Positions 10,288 through 18,724 of a stretch of 64,000 bases of DNA are shown in pieces (the stretch's first letter is position 1; every line of letters starts with the position of its first letter). This DNA is from Flavobacteriales bacterium (GTDB taxonomy: Bacteria > Bacteroidota > Bacteroidia > CAIKAF01): contig JAGYKD010000001.1 of NCBI GenBank assembly GCA_018401695.1, forward strand, positions 722,016 through 786,015, given 5' to 3'. The notes below the pieces were generated by a model that worked only from the letters and a program-made list of their open reading frames with translations, was not told where the DNA came from and searched no databases. A program made the position numbers and the translations under genes.

Positions 10288-10329
10288 AAAACCATTTTGC
10301 GGGCAAAGGACATGCTAATATACAACATT

Positions 10330-10498
10330 GGGGGCGCAATTCCGGTCTCCGGCGCTAGGGTTTTTGTTTTTGGCTGCCGGCCAAGGGCTCCGGGGTCTTC
10401 GTTCCTCAGCCTCCTCGCTCCATGGCCGGCAAAAGCCAAAAACTGCAAACCGCTGGCTGCCTGCACCCGGGCGCCAAGAATCCGGCAAAGCTCCTCTT
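10330..10498. repeat. GC-rich intergenic repeat block
   Basis: A GC-rich stretch with short inverted repeats (for example GCCGGCC and GCCGGC elements near 10375-10430). It contains a GGGGTCTTCG segment resembling one at about 30870 (GGGGTCTTCCGCTC). It has no convincing reading frame. It adjoins the MITE-like element that starts at 10511. Confidence 0.4.
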
Positions 10499-10510
10499 AA
10501 CATTTAAAAC

Positions 10511-10777
10511 GACCGTTGACGCGTTGTGTTTTCAAGACGGAGTCCCTGACCGAAGCGTCCGGGGTTTAAGGCACGGACAAATCGAAAGTCTCCTGACGCT
10601 TCGGTCGGGACAGGCTAACGTTTACTGTTTGTAAATGAGGACCCGCTGACGCAAGGTGCTGACGCTGCAGCCAGCATCTTTGAGTCAGGGCAAAATGCTT
10701 GAGATTTGGCCGTAACGCATACCCTGACGCTGTGGTCAGGACAGGATCGCCGCCAGAATAGCAACGCGTCAACGGTC
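10511..10777. repeat. MITE-like element, copy 1 (267 bp, perfect 16-bp inverted ends)
   Basis: The ends are a perfect 16-bp inverted repeat (GACCGTTGACGCGTTG at 10511-10526 and its complement at 10762-10777). The interior consists of CTGACCGAAGCGTCAGG-type hairpin units. It closely matches copy 2 at 18265-18569, including the block from TGAGTCAGGGCAAAATGC to the right end. Degenerate copies lie at 31015-31175 and 46520-46805. It has no coding capacity. It sits just upstream of the KDO synthetase gene. Confidence 0.75.
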
Positions 10778-10839
10778 TCAGATTTATTGGGCCATGAAAA
10801 CCAAGCCTTCATTTTTAGTAATTTTGAACAAATCTTCCC

Positions 10840-11634
10840 ATGGTAAAGCAATCTGAACTTCCCATCCTCATCGTAATTCCGGCACGTCTAAACTCCAGCC
10901 GACTACCCAATAAGTTGTTGCTGGACTTGGATGGAAAAACAGTATTGCAACACACCTGGAGTCGATGCATAGCCGTAAAGCATCCGGTGGATGTGGTAAT
11001 TGCCACCGACAGCCCCGAAATTTCGGAACAAGCCCGAGCCTTTGGAGCAAACGTGTTCTTAAGCGAACACGAGCACCTATCCGGCACTTCCCGATGCCTT
11101 GAACTGTGGAAAAAACTAACCAACAACGGTACCCTTTATGGCGGCTTAATCAATGTACAAGGCGACGAGCCCTTTGTCCCCACATCGCTCATCGAAGATT
11201 TGTGCTTGGAACGCCTTCAATGCAAAGAAGATGTACTAACCGTGGCCACTCCCATTACTGAAATCAACGATCTAAAAGCCCCTCAGGTGGTTAAGGTGGT
11301 GTTTTCCGAATTCAGCCATAAAGTGCATTACTTTAGTAGGCAAGCCCTTCCCTTTGTACGAGACGAACCCTTGGAGCGCTGGTCCCTGAAGCATAACTAC
11401 TGGAGACACCTCGGCCTCTATGCCTTTAGTCCCGAAGTATGTGCTGGCTCAGTCCTTTCTCTTAGCTCTCCCCTGGCCGAATCCGAAAAGCTGGAACAAC
11501 TCGCATGGCTGGAAAGGGGACTCAGCATACGTATTTGGCGAAGCGAAAGCATTCCCCCCGGTATCGATACCCCCGAAGATTTAGAAAGAGCCAGGGATAG
11601 AATGTCCAGAAAAAACGGAAACCTATTTATGTAA
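10840..11634 (+). CDS. kdsB: 3-deoxy-manno-octulosonate cytidylyltransferase (CMP-KDO synthetase)
   Basis: A 264-residue cytosolic enzyme that activates KDO with CTP for lipopolysaccharide inner-core assembly. Hallmarks seen are the N-terminal nucleotide-binding loop IPARLNSSRLPNKLL, NVQGDEPF (metal-binding Asp), HLGLYAFS and the C-terminal EKLEQLAWLERG and GIDTPEDLERA. The loop usually read SGTDR is SGTSR here, a mild variant. The length fits the family. It begins a plus-strand run with a thioesterase and further envelope-sugar genes. A MITE-like repeat lies immediately upstream, so its promoter region is short (about 60 bases). Confidence 0.93.
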   Translation: MVKQSELPILIVIPARLNSSRLPNKLLLDLDGKTVLQHTWSRCIAVKHPVDVVIATDSPEISEQARAFGANVFLSEHEHLSGTSRCLELWKKLTNNGTLYGGLINVQGDEPFVPTSLIEDLCLERLQCKEDVLTVATPITEINDLKAPQVVKVVFSEFSHKVHYFSRQALPFVRDEPLERWSLKHNYWRHLGLYAFSPEVCAGSVLSLSSPLAESEKLEQLAWLERGLSIRIWRSESIPPGIDTPEDLERARDRMSRKNGNLFM

Positions 11635-11665
11635 TTTATGGCCTGCTTTTTGTACAGGATTGCTC

Positions 11666-12199
11666 ATGCTCAATCCTAAAAAAGCTGCCGAGTCTCTAGC
11701 CATCAATACCGAAATTGTAATGCCGGACCACACCAACACCCTCGGTAACCTTATGGGAGGACGCCTGTTGTATTGGATGGATGTCATTAGCGCTGTTGCC
11801 GCTTACCGCCATTGCCGTAGAGTGGTGGTTACAGCCGCGGTCAACAACGTGAGTTTTAACCATCCCATAGCCCTCGGCGATGTGGTTACCTTGCAAGCCA
11901 AAGTTTCCAGAGCATTTACCTCTTCCATGGAAGTGTTTATTGACGTTTGGGTCGAAAACCACGACACCGGCAAAAAAACCAAATGCAACGAAGCCATTTA
12001 TTCGTTTGTTGCCGTTGACCAAAGAGGTCAACCCATTCAGGTGCCTGCTTTACTTCCGGAAACCGAAGAAGAAAAACGCCGGTACCAAGGAGCCCTCCGC
12101 CGCAAACAATTGAGCTTAATTCTAGCCGGTAAAATGCAACCCCAAGACGCTCACGAACTCAAAGCCTTATTCTTAGAAGGAGGAAAAGCAGGGGTGTAA
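11666..12199 (+). CDS. hotdog-fold acyl-CoA thioesterase (YciA/BACH-like)
   Basis: A 177-residue cytosolic thioester hydrolase. The single hotdog domain (residues about 10-130) shows the family core MPDHTNTLGNLMGG with the catalytic Asn/Asp region, followed by AAVNNVSFNHPIALGD. An in-frame TTG lies two codons earlier, but the ATG at 11666 is the better start. The C-terminal tail of about 45 residues is charged and helical. It follows kdsB by 31 bases and probably shares its transcript. Acyl-chain preference cannot be inferred. Confidence 0.87.
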   Translation: MLNPKKAAESLAINTEIVMPDHTNTLGNLMGGRLLYWMDVISAVAAYRHCRRVVVTAAVNNVSFNHPIALGDVVTLQAKVSRAFTSSMEVFIDVWVENHDTGKKTKCNEAIYSFVAVDQRGQPIQVPALLPETEEEKRRYQGALRRKQLSLILAGKMQPQDAHELKALFLEGGKAGV

Positions 12200-12336
12200 G
12201 CCACCGGAAACTTTTGTACCACACCGGGTTTCCGAATGGCTTGAATCCAAAGGTTTTTATGGTAAACGGGCCATTCCCTTAACACTATTTATTTATGAAT
12301 GTGACAAAAATCATCGACAAGATGCCCCTATTCCCC

Positions 12337-12344
12337 TACTTTTG
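12337..12344 (+). promoter_or_regulatory. Bacteroidota -7 promoter box (TAnnTTTG) before the DUF2147 gene
   Basis: TACTTTTG matches the TAnnTTTG -7 consensus of Bacteroidota sigma factor. It lies 28 bases before the ATG at 12373 and argues against the longer frame that opens at 12295. No clear -33 TTG is apparent at the usual distance. Confidence 0.5.
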
Positions 12345-12372
12345 TGTACGAAATCGTATGCATTCACAGGTC

Positions 12373-12834
12373 ATGAAAAGAGGCATTGTTTTAAGTTTCC
12401 TGCTGGTACTTCCCATGCTTTGGTCTTTTGCTCCAACTCCAACCGAAGAACGCTTCGGTTCTGAAGCCTTAATCGGCACTTGGCTCAATGACGAAAAAAC
12501 CGTAAAAGTTAAAATAGAACGCCTAGGCTCCAAATACTTCGGAAAAATCATTTGGCTCGAAAAACCCAATTGGCCCGACGGCACCCTCAAAACCGATAAG
12601 TTTAACCCCGATCCCAACCTCCGCAGTATCCCTTTCATTGGATTGCGTATCGTTAAAGATTTGGTGTATATGGGCGACGACGAATGGGGAAAAGGTTCCT
12701 TGTACGACCCCGAACATGGCAAAACCTACGGCTGCAAAATTACCCTTACCGATGGAGATACCGCCGAAATTCGAGGCTACCTGGGCTTCTCCTTTATTGG
12801 AAAATCCGTAACCTTTTTGCGCGCAGATGCCTAA
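12373..12834 (+). CDS. DUF2147 domain secreted protein
   Basis: A 153-residue exported protein. A signal peptide (about residues 1-22, LSFLLVLPMLWSFA) is followed by a DUF2147 domain with GTWLNDEKTVKVKIE, GKIIWLEKPNWPDG and GYLGFSFIGKS. DUF2147 proteins are small periplasmic or outer-membrane-facing beta-barrel-like proteins of unknown function. The start at 12373 is chosen because the signal peptide begins there and a -7 box lies just upstream; 12358 is an alternative. It overlaps the next gene by 8 bases. Confidence 0.8.
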   Translation: MKRGIVLSFLLVLPMLWSFAPTPTEERFGSEALIGTWLNDEKTVKVKIERLGSKYFGKIIWLEKPNWPDGTLKTDKFNPDPNLRSIPFIGLRIVKDLVYMGDDEWGKGSLYDPEHGKTYGCKITLTDGDTAEIRGYLGFSFIGKSVTFLRADA

Positions 12835-13873
12835 AAACATGCCGAATAAACCTAAAATACTTTTTGTAATTGGTTCGCCCAACCAAACCACACAAATGTT
12901 TGCTATTTACCAGCACCTCAAAGACGATTTTGACTGCTGGTTTACGCAGTTTTTTCCCGACAAACCCTGGGAAAGAGCTACCAAGGCACTTGGCTTGGTC
13001 GAAAACACCATCATGTCCGGCCGGTTCAAGAAAAAAGGCGAACAGTTTGTGCAAGACCATGGCCTGCAATACGATTACCGCGGCGAAAAAAACTACAACG
13101 ACTACGCCTTAGTTTTTCTTTGTACCGACTCTATTTTCCCTCGGGTGGCCGCACGAACCAAATCCATTTGGGTGCAAGAGGGCATGATTGACCCCATCGA
13201 CTGGTGGGGAAAACTGGTAAAAAAACTTGGCCTTCCCGGTTATATGGCCTTAAGAACCAGCCTTAATGGCTCTATGAACGCCGCCGATATTTATTGCGCC
13301 GCATCCCAAGGCTACAAAAACTTCTTTAGCAAAATGGGCACCGAAAAAGACCGCATTGTGGTTACCGGAATGCCCAATTTTGACCATTGCGCCCAATTTC
13401 TAAACAACGATTTCCCCTACAAAGACTATGTCTTGGTCTGCTCCAGCGATATCCGCGAAACCTTTAAACGCGAAGACCGGCCCGCATTCATCAAACAATG
13501 CGTAGATATTGCCGCTGGTCGACCTTTGGTGTTTAAACTACACCCCAACGAAATTTGGGACCGCGCCTACAAAGAAATCATGCAGTATGCCCCCGAGGAT
13601 ACCTTGGTGTTTCAAAAAGAGGATACCAACCACATGATTGCCAATTGCCAGGAACTTATTACCCAATACTCCACCGTAGTATACGTGGGCATGGCCCTTG
13701 GCAAAAAAGTACACTCGTATTTCGATGTAGACGAACTCCGCGAACTTATGCCCCTCCAAAATGGCGGCAGCTCAGCAGAGCTTATCGCTCAAATTGGACG
13801 GGAATACATCGCATTCGAAGGTCCCGGAACCGCCTTCTTAAAGCAACGCAGCTTACAAAACAGCCCTTCCTAA
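12827..13873 (+). CDS. GT-B-like transferase (CDP-glycerol glycerophosphotransferase / sugar transferase-like)
   Basis: A 348-residue protein whose two Rossmann-like halves resemble the GT-B fold. The N-terminal strand ILFVIGSPNQTTQM and the C-terminal half with PLVFKLHPNEIWD and the QYSTVVYVGMALGKKVHSYF segment resemble capsule-type glycerophosphotransferases and UDP-GlcNAc 2-epimerase-like proteins. It overlaps the preceding gene by 8 bases, and its stop overlaps the start of the cytidylyltransferase gene (TAATG). This links it to making or transferring an activated sugar-like unit. The reaction itself is not determined. A second ATG lies at 12839. Confidence 0.68.
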   Translation: MPKNMPNKPKILFVIGSPNQTTQMFAIYQHLKDDFDCWFTQFFPDKPWERATKALGLVENTIMSGRFKKKGEQFVQDHGLQYDYRGEKNYNDYALVFLCTDSIFPRVAARTKSIWVQEGMIDPIDWWGKLVKKLGLPGYMALRTSLNGSMNAADIYCAASQGYKNFFSKMGTEKDRIVVTGMPNFDHCAQFLNNDFPYKDYVLVCSSDIRETFKREDRPAFIKQCVDIAAGRPLVFKLHPNEIWDRAYKEIMQYAPEDTLVFQKEDTNHMIANCQELITQYSTVVYVGMALGKKVHSYFDVDELRELMPLQNGGSSAELIAQIGREYIAFEGPGTAFLKQRSLQNSPS

Positions 13874-14673
13874 TGCCAAAGGTGCTAACTGTAGTGCAAG
13901 CCCGTAGAGGCTCTAGCCGACTGCCCGATAAGGTGACCCTCGATTTAATGGGCGCCACCCTTTTAGAACGCATGGTGGAACGAGTAATCGCCGCTAAACT
14001 CAGCGGAAGCGTTGTTGTAGCGATTCCCGAATCCCCCGAAAACGACCCCCTCGAAGGCATTTGCAAAAACCGTCAGTGGCCCTGTTTCCGAGGAAGCGAA
14101 AACGATTTGCTCGACCGACACTACCAAGCCGCCAAAGCTTTTGACGCCGATATCGTGCTCAAAATCCCCTCCGACGTTCCCCTCATTGACCCAAAGGTCA
14201 TTGATCTGGTCGTTCAATACTATTTAAACCACACACAAGATTTCGATTTTGTGAGCAATTTGCACCCTCCCACCTGGCCCGACGGCATGGACGTAGAAGT
14301 TATGCCCATGCCAATCCTTGAAACGGCTTGGAAGGAAGCAACAAAACCCCACGAACGAGAACATACCACGCCCTTTATTTGGGACCAACCCCACCGCTTC
14401 CGTATCGGCAATGTGGCTTGGGATTCCGGACTCGATTACAGCATGTCGCACCGATTCACCATCGATTATCCGGAAGACTACAGCTTTATACGTACCGTTT
14501 ACGAGGCCTTATACCCCACAAAACCCATGTTTGGTCTGGACGATATCCTTCAGCTTTTGGATAAGAATCCGGATATTTACCAAATCAATGCGGCCTTTGC
14601 CGGCGTAAATTGGTACCGAAATCACGTGGAGGATCTGCAGACCGTGCGGAAAGACCAAACAAAAAACATATAG
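13873..14673 (+). CDS. cytidylyltransferase-family protein (SpsF-like)
   Basis: A 266-residue nucleotidyltransferase of the KdsB/NeuA-like fold annotated in relatives as spore-coat polysaccharide protein F-like. The N-terminal signature VVQARRGSSRLPDKV carries the CTP-binding loop, and KIPSDVPLIDP holds the metal-binding Asp. The start is the ATG overlapping the upstream stop (TAATG); an upstream extension in the same frame is out of context with the gene before it. It lies between a GT-B-like transferase and a transketolase half with 0-1 base gaps, so the three are an operon, presumably activating a sugar acid or polyol for a surface glycan. Confidence 0.83.
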   Translation: MPKVLTVVQARRGSSRLPDKVTLDLMGATLLERMVERVIAAKLSGSVVVAIPESPENDPLEGICKNRQWPCFRGSENDLLDRHYQAAKAFDADIVLKIPSDVPLIDPKVIDLVVQYYLNHTQDFDFVSNLHPPTWPDGMDVEVMPMPILETAWKEATKPHEREHTTPFIWDQPHRFRIGNVAWDSGLDYSMSHRFTIDYPEDYSFIRTVYEALYPTKPMFGLDDILQLLDKNPDIYQINAAFAGVNWYRNHVEDLQTVRKDQTKNI

Positions 14674-14674
14674 C

Positions 14675-15532
14675 ATGGAAACTCAAAAGAAAGAAGAACT
14701 CCAAAACCTGGCCCTTAGGGTAAGAGAACATATTGTGCGCATGAGCACCGACGGAGGCTGCTTTATCGGGGCCTCCCTTTCCTGTGCCGATTTGTTTGTG
14801 TACCTCTACACCCAATTTCTGGACATTGCACCGGATCGACTCGAAGATCCAAACCGTGATTATTTGCTCCTATCCAAAGGACACGACGTACCCGCCCTCT
14901 ACGGAACTTTGGCCGAATTGGGCTGGATAGAAAAAGACCGACTCAAAAACCACCTCAAAAGCTCCGACTCCATTTACTGGCACCCCAACCGAAAAATTCC
15001 CGGCATTGAATTCCACAGCGGCTCCTTAGGTCACCTGCCCAGCGTGGCTATTGGTTTGGCCATGGATATTAAAATGAAAGGAGGAAACAACAAAGTGGTG
15101 GTAGTTACCGGCGACGGCGAACTCAACGAAGGCACCTGCTGGGAAGCCGCTTTGGTAGCCCAAGCTTATAAACTCGACAACCTGATTTGGGTGGTGGACC
15201 GAAACCATTTTCAAGCCAACATCCGCACCGAAGAGCTGATTCCCCTCGAGCCCCTGCAAGACAAATTCAAGGCCTTTGGCTTTGCCGTAAAACGCATCAA
15301 CGGACACGATTTTGACGCCCTGGAACAAGCCTTTGCTCAGTTTCCCATCGAAACAGGTAAACCCAACGTAATTATCGCCGATACGGTGCGCGGCAAAGGA
15401 TTGCCCAGCATTCAGGAACGGGCCGATCGTTGGTTCTGCAACTTCAGCCACGATGAAGTGGATGCCCTGCTCAAAGAACTTCATGGAGAGGCTCAGGCCG
15501 ATCTCACCAGCGAAACCCTCACGGTGCGCTAA
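14675..15532 (+). CDS. transketolase, N-terminal (thiamine diphosphate pyrophosphate-binding) subunit
   Basis: A 285-residue protein equal to the first domain of transketolase. It contains the thiamine diphosphate motif VVTGDGELNEGTCWEA, with the trailing Asn at about 173 (VVDRNHFQAN), and an LLSKGH substrate loop. Split transketolases normally have a separate C-terminal subunit encoded next to the first. Here the next gene is a methyltransferase, and no C-terminal half is present in the window. It follows the cytidylyltransferase by one base, suggesting that it supplies a ketol-transfer step for a nucleotide-sugar pathway. The C-terminal half may lie elsewhere in the genome. Confidence 0.86.
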   Translation: METQKKEELQNLALRVREHIVRMSTDGGCFIGASLSCADLFVYLYTQFLDIAPDRLEDPNRDYLLLSKGHDVPALYGTLAELGWIEKDRLKNHLKSSDSIYWHPNRKIPGIEFHSGSLGHLPSVAIGLAMDIKMKGGNNKVVVVTGDGELNEGTCWEAALVAQAYKLDNLIWVVDRNHFQANIRTEELIPLEPLQDKFKAFGFAVKRINGHDFDALEQAFAQFPIETGKPNVIIADTVRGKGLPSIQERADRWFCNFSHDEVDALLKELHGEAQADLTSETLTVR

Positions 15533-15559
15533 AAAAGTTCAAAATCCACACTTTCTTTT

Positions 15560-15567
15560 TAATTTTG
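15560..15567 (+). promoter_or_regulatory. -7 box (TAnnTTTG) before the methyltransferase gene
   Basis: TAATTTTG fits the Bacteroidota -7 consensus, 16 bases upstream of the ATG at 15584. It lies in the 51-base gap after the transketolase half and suggests independent transcription of the methyltransferase. Confidence 0.5.
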
Positions 15568-15583
15568 CAACAAAGTTGCACTT

Positions 15584-16318
15584 ATGAGCGCGCATTGGTT
15601 CGAGTCCTGGTTTGATTCTCCTTACTACCCCATCCTTTATCGGCATAGAAACGAGGAAGAAGCCGCGCAATTCCTGGATCGGCTCTTTGACTTTATCCAA
15701 CCCGAGCCTCAAAGCAAGGTGCTGGATTTAGCCTGCGGGAGGGGCCGACATGCCCGACATCTGCACCAAAAAGGCTACCACGTTACCGGCCTAGACCTTT
15801 CTCCTGCAAGCATTCAAGAGGCCAAAGCTTACGAAAGCCCGGGCTTGTCCTTTGGAATCCATGACATTCGAGACCCCTTTCCCGCTCCCAAATGGAACGT
15901 AGTGCTCAATGTGTTTACCAGCTTCGGCTATTTTGAGCAGGAGCAAGAACACCTTATGGCCATCAAAACCATGGCCTCTGCCCTGTTGCCCCAAGGCATT
16001 TTGGTTATTGACTTCCTAAACCCAAAGGTCTTAGATTTAAAAGAGCCTCCCGGTGATGTACAGGAAAAACAGGTAGATGGCCTGCATTTTACCATCCGCA
16101 AATTTCAGAAAGACGGTTATGCCCATAAAGAAATAGACGTGTTGGACGGAAACCACCGACATCATTACCGCGAAAAGGTTCGACTGTTTAGCAAACAAGA
16201 TTTGGAACATTTGGCAGAACAGGTAGGATTAAAGCCCTGGAGAAGTTTCGGCAATTATGCCTTGGAGGACTGGAACCCCAACTCCGAACGCACCATTTTA
16301 CTGCTCAAGCACGCTTAA
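15584..16318 (+). CDS. class I SAM-dependent methyltransferase
   Basis: A 244-residue cytosolic methyltransferase. Motif I VLDLACGRGRHA (about residues 45-56) binds S-adenosylmethionine; motif II/III residues follow in VTGLDLSPASI and LVIDFLNP. The C-terminal part is a strand-rich extension found in small-molecule methyltransferases of this class. The methyl acceptor is unknown. It has its own -7 box upstream and is followed by a ZIP transporter gene 45 bases on. Confidence 0.85.
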   Translation: MSAHWFESWFDSPYYPILYRHRNEEEAAQFLDRLFDFIQPEPQSKVLDLACGRGRHARHLHQKGYHVTGLDLSPASIQEAKAYESPGLSFGIHDIRDPFPAPKWNVVLNVFTSFGYFEQEQEHLMAIKTMASALLPQGILVIDFLNPKVLDLKEPPGDVQEKQVDGLHFTIRKFQKDGYAHKEIDVLDGNHRHHYREKVRLFSKQDLEHLAEQVGLKPWRSFGNYALEDWNPNSERTILLLKHA

Positions 16319-16363
16319 GTTCAAAAAGCCAATGCGCTTGGCTATCTTTACGCCCCTGTTTTG

Positions 16364-17101
16364 ATGATATACAAAGCCCTTTTACTCTTTCTGCCCGCCT
16401 TTACGGCCGGGATTTGCATGAGCATGTTGCGCATGCCGGCCACCTTTTTGCGTTTGCTGCTGGCCTTTTCAGGCGCTTTTTTGCTCAGCGTAACCCTAAC
16501 CCATGTGCTCCCCGAAGTTTTTGAAGCAGAACACCACTGGGCGGGACTTTGGCTCTTGATTGGCTTTTGCTTGCAAATCGTCATCGACATGTTTTCCAAA
16601 GGATTGGAGCATGGGCACGTGCACCTGCACCATCATGAGGGGCACCACCACCACCACGGACCGGCCAAAGCGGCCATTCCCATGGTTTCTTTGGGCCTCT
16701 TTGTGCATGGACTGTTGGAAGGACTTCCCCTATTCTCCGTAGAATCCATAGAAGATCCCCTCCTTTGGGGCATTGTATTGCATTCCATTCCGGTAGCCGC
16801 CGTATATGCCGGACTGCTGCGCAAACACGCCTTAGGCCTATGGAAACGCTGGTTTTTGATTGCCGCCTTTTGCCTTATGGCTCCAATAGGCATGGCCTTA
16901 GGCGCCTGGCAAACCGAAGGCCACGAACACCTCAAAACTGTGTTTATGGGCCTTACCGCCGGTGTGTTTCTACACATAAGCACCACCATCTTGTTTGAGT
17001 CGGCCCACGAACATCAGTACAAACTCCGCCGCCTTTTGGCCATTTTGGCCGGTATGGCCGCAGGTGCCTTAGGCATTTGGTTTGGCCATGCACATGCTTA
17101 A
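16364..17101 (+). CDS. ZIP-family divalent metal transporter
   Basis: A 245-residue inner-membrane protein with about eight hydrophobic helices. A His-rich cytoplasmic loop near residues 85-105 (HGHVHLHHHEGHHHHHG) is the usual metal-sensing loop between helices 3 and 4. The conserved pore segments VHGLLEGLPL and VLHSIPVAAVYA match helices 4 and 5 of ZIP carriers. The ATG at 16364 is preferred over the in-frame TTG just before it. It probably imports zinc or iron. A weak -7 box (TATCTTTA) lies near 16343. Confidence 0.88.
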   Translation: MIYKALLLFLPAFTAGICMSMLRMPATFLRLLLAFSGAFLLSVTLTHVLPEVFEAEHHWAGLWLLIGFCLQIVIDMFSKGLEHGHVHLHHHEGHHHHHGPAKAAIPMVSLGLFVHGLLEGLPLFSVESIEDPLLWGIVLHSIPVAAVYAGLLRKHALGLWKRWFLIAAFCLMAPIGMALGAWQTEGHEHLKTVFMGLTAGVFLHISTTILFESAHEHQYKLRRLLAILAGMAAGALGIWFGHAHA

Positions 17102-17154
17102 GATTTCTTAACCGCAGATTCCCTCAAAGTTTTAGCCGTTTCGTTCGCATAGTG

Positions 17155-17162
17155 TACTTTTG
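17155..17162 (+). promoter_or_regulatory. -7 box (TAnnTTTG) of the peroxiredoxin gene
   Basis: TACTTTTG fits the Bacteroidota -7 consensus and lies 26 bases upstream of the ATG at 17188. This supports the short start, because the longer frame opening at 17077 would run through the promoter and overlap the ZIP gene. Confidence 0.5.
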
Positions 17163-17187
17163 TGCACAACAAAAAATCGTTTCCTAT

Positions 17188-17817
17188 ATGACACTTGTTT
17201 CTAAAAAAGCCCCCATATTTAAAGCTGCGGCAGTAATCAACGGCGAAGAAATCGTTGATGACTTTTCCTTAGAGCAATACATTGGCAAAAAACATGTGGT
17301 GTTTTTCTTTTACCCCAAAGACTTCACCTTTGTTTGCCCTACCGAATTGCATGCCTTCCAAGCCAAGCTGGCCGAATTTGAGAAGCGCAACGTAGCCGTA
17401 GTAGCCTGCTCTACCGACACCGCCGAATCGCATTGGGGCTGGTTGCAAATGTCCAAAGACGCCGGTGGCATTCAAGGCATCACCTATCCGGTAGTAGCCG
17501 ACAGCACCAAAACCATCGCAGCAAACTTTGGTACCCTTTTCGGAGATTACGACTGGAACGAAATGGGCGAATTGGTAGCCGATGGCCCCATGATTGCCTT
17601 CCGCGGATTGTTCTTGATCGACAAAGAAGGCGTAGTACAGCACGAGCTCATCAACCATTTGCCTTTGGGCCGCAACGTAGATGAGGCTTTGCGCATGGTA
17701 GACGCCCTACAATTTTTCGAAGAAAAAGGCGAAGTATGTCCCGCCAACTGGGAAGCCGGCAAAGAAGGCATGACCGCCTCACACCAAGGCGTTGCCGACT
17801 ACTTGTCCAAGCACTAA
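17188..17817 (+). CDS. ahpC: 2-Cys peroxiredoxin (AhpC/TSA family)
   Basis: A 209-residue cytosolic peroxidase that reduces hydrogen peroxide and organic hydroperoxides. The peroxidatic Cys is in the DFTFVCPTELHAF motif (near residue 50) and the resolving Cys in EVCPANWEAG near residue 171, typical of the two-cysteine class. The start at 17188 follows a -7 box and gives the usual N-terminus; the frame is open further upstream but is not supported. A strong hairpin terminator follows. No AhpF reductase gene is adjacent, so thioredoxin is a likely reductant. Confidence 0.93.
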   Translation: MTLVSKKAPIFKAAAVINGEEIVDDFSLEQYIGKKHVVFFFYPKDFTFVCPTELHAFQAKLAEFEKRNVAVVACSTDTAESHWGWLQMSKDAGGIQGITYPVVADSTKTIAANFGTLFGDYDWNEMGELVADGPMIAFRGLFLIDKEGVVQHELINHLPLGRNVDEALRMVDALQFFEEKGEVCPANWEAGKEGMTASHQGVADYLSKH

Positions 17818-17835
17818 ACAAACCAACGACACCAT

Positions 17836-17865
17836 AAAGGCCTTCTTCGGAAGGCCTTTTTTTTT
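17836..17865 (+). terminator. rho-independent terminator of the peroxiredoxin gene
   Basis: A perfect 9-bp stem (17836-17844 with 17851-17859, loop of 6) is followed by a run of T residues to 17865. It starts 19 bases after the stop codon of the peroxiredoxin gene. This is a textbook intrinsic terminator. Confidence 0.9.
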
Positions 17866-17870
17866 GATTT

Positions 17871-18034
17871 TTTGGGCGCCTTATCCGTCTCCGGCCATTA
17901 GCTGCCTTGTGGGCTAGCTACGCCGCGATGCCCACCCAAGGAGCTTCCTGCGGTCGCTCTTGGTTGTGCAGCGGCTGAGCACCCCACATCGGCAGGCTAA
18001 TTGGCCTCCGCCGGGGCGCGTTAAGCTCCGTGTG
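17871..18034 (+). repeat. GGGCGCC-type intergenic repeat, copy 1
   Basis: An element of about 160 bp that starts TTTGGGCGCCTTATCCG and runs through a CCGGCCATTAGCTGCC segment. It continues with a shared CTTCCTGCGGTCGCTCTTG segment and ends GCTAATTGGCCTCCGCCGGG followed by GCGCGTTAAGCTCCGTG. Copies occur at 37350-37514 (inverted) and 43142-43310, and a truncated right half at 18567-18661. It has no convincing reading frame and is extremely GC-rich. This family fills gaps between genes in this genome. Confidence 0.7.
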
Positions 18035-18048
18035 GAGATTTTCCCATA

Positions 18049-18073
18049 GCCCACGGTTTTAACCGTGGGCTGA
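18049..18073. repeat. AGCCCACGGTT hairpin (REP-like)
   Basis: A perfect inverted repeat, AGCCCACGGTT / AACCGTGGGCT, separated by a short T-rich loop. Degenerate copies lie near 18674-18690 and at 46828-46842. It appears to be a short palindromic interspersed repeat. Because it sits well beyond the terminator at 17836, it is not needed as a terminator. Confidence 0.55.
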
Positions 18074-18264
18074 AAATGCGGTGGCCGAGGCAACCGTTTT
18101 AACGGTTTAAAATGCTAGTCCTTTGCTGCCTTGTGGGCTCTTGACAATTAAGCCATGCCACATCATGTATACCGAAATCTCACGGGCAAATAATGCGCTG
18201 GTTGCGCAAAGCGGCAGTATTTGGAAGTATCACGCAACAAAGCGTATCGGCCCATCTTTTCAAT

Positions 18265-18569
18265 GCGAGACCGTTGACGCGTCGTGTTTTCAAGTTTATA
18301 ACCCTGACCAAAGCGTCAGGGACCTTGTTCCTGACCGAAGCGTCAGGGGCGAATTAAGGCACGGACAAATCGAAAGACCGCTGACGCTTCGGTCAGGACA
18401 GACCTGAGTTTACTAATGGTAAATGAGGATCCGCTGACGCAAGGTGCTGACGCTGCGGCCAGCATCTTTGAGTCAGGGCAAAATGCTTGAGATTTGGCCG
18501 TAACGCATACCCTGACGCTGCGGTCAGGACAGGATCGCCGCCAGAATAGCAATGTGCCAGCGGTCTCGC
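18265..18569. repeat. MITE-like element, copy 2 (305 bp)
   Basis: Same family as 10511-10777, with ends GCGAGACCG and CGGTCTCGC. The interior contains CCTGACCAAAGCGTCAGGG, CTGACCGAAGCGTCAGG and complementary hairpin units, and then a long stretch almost identical to copy 1. An insertion of one extra hairpin unit near 18300-18350 accounts for its greater length. No coding potential. Confidence 0.75.
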
Positions 18570-18661
18570 TTCCTGTGGTCGCTCTTGCCCATGCGGCTGC
18601 TGAGCCCCCTAGTGCGGCAGGCTAATTGGCCTCCGCCGGGGCGCGTTAAGCTCCGTGTGGT
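18567..18661 (+). repeat. truncated GGGCGCC-type repeat (right half)
   Basis: This stretch matches the right half of the element at 17871-18034, from the CTTCCTGTGGTCGCTCTTG segment to the GCGCGTTAAGCTCCGTG end. It directly abuts the right end of MITE-like copy 2. This suggests that the MITE-like element inserted into, or replaced, the left part of a second repeat copy. Confidence 0.6.
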
Positions 18662-18724
18662 GTTTTATGAAGCCCACGGTTTAAACCGTTTTTTTGGGGG
18701 GGCTGCAGGTTAAACCGAAGGCTA

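Noticed and set aside
12211-12290. Possible terminator between the thioesterase and DUF2147 genes
   Set aside because: The GGAAAC/GTTTCC pairing has a long loop and no T tract.
13555-13872. N-terminal extension of the cytidylyltransferase gene
   Set aside because: It lies wholly inside the preceding gene, and the nucleotide-binding loop begins right after the ATG at 13873.
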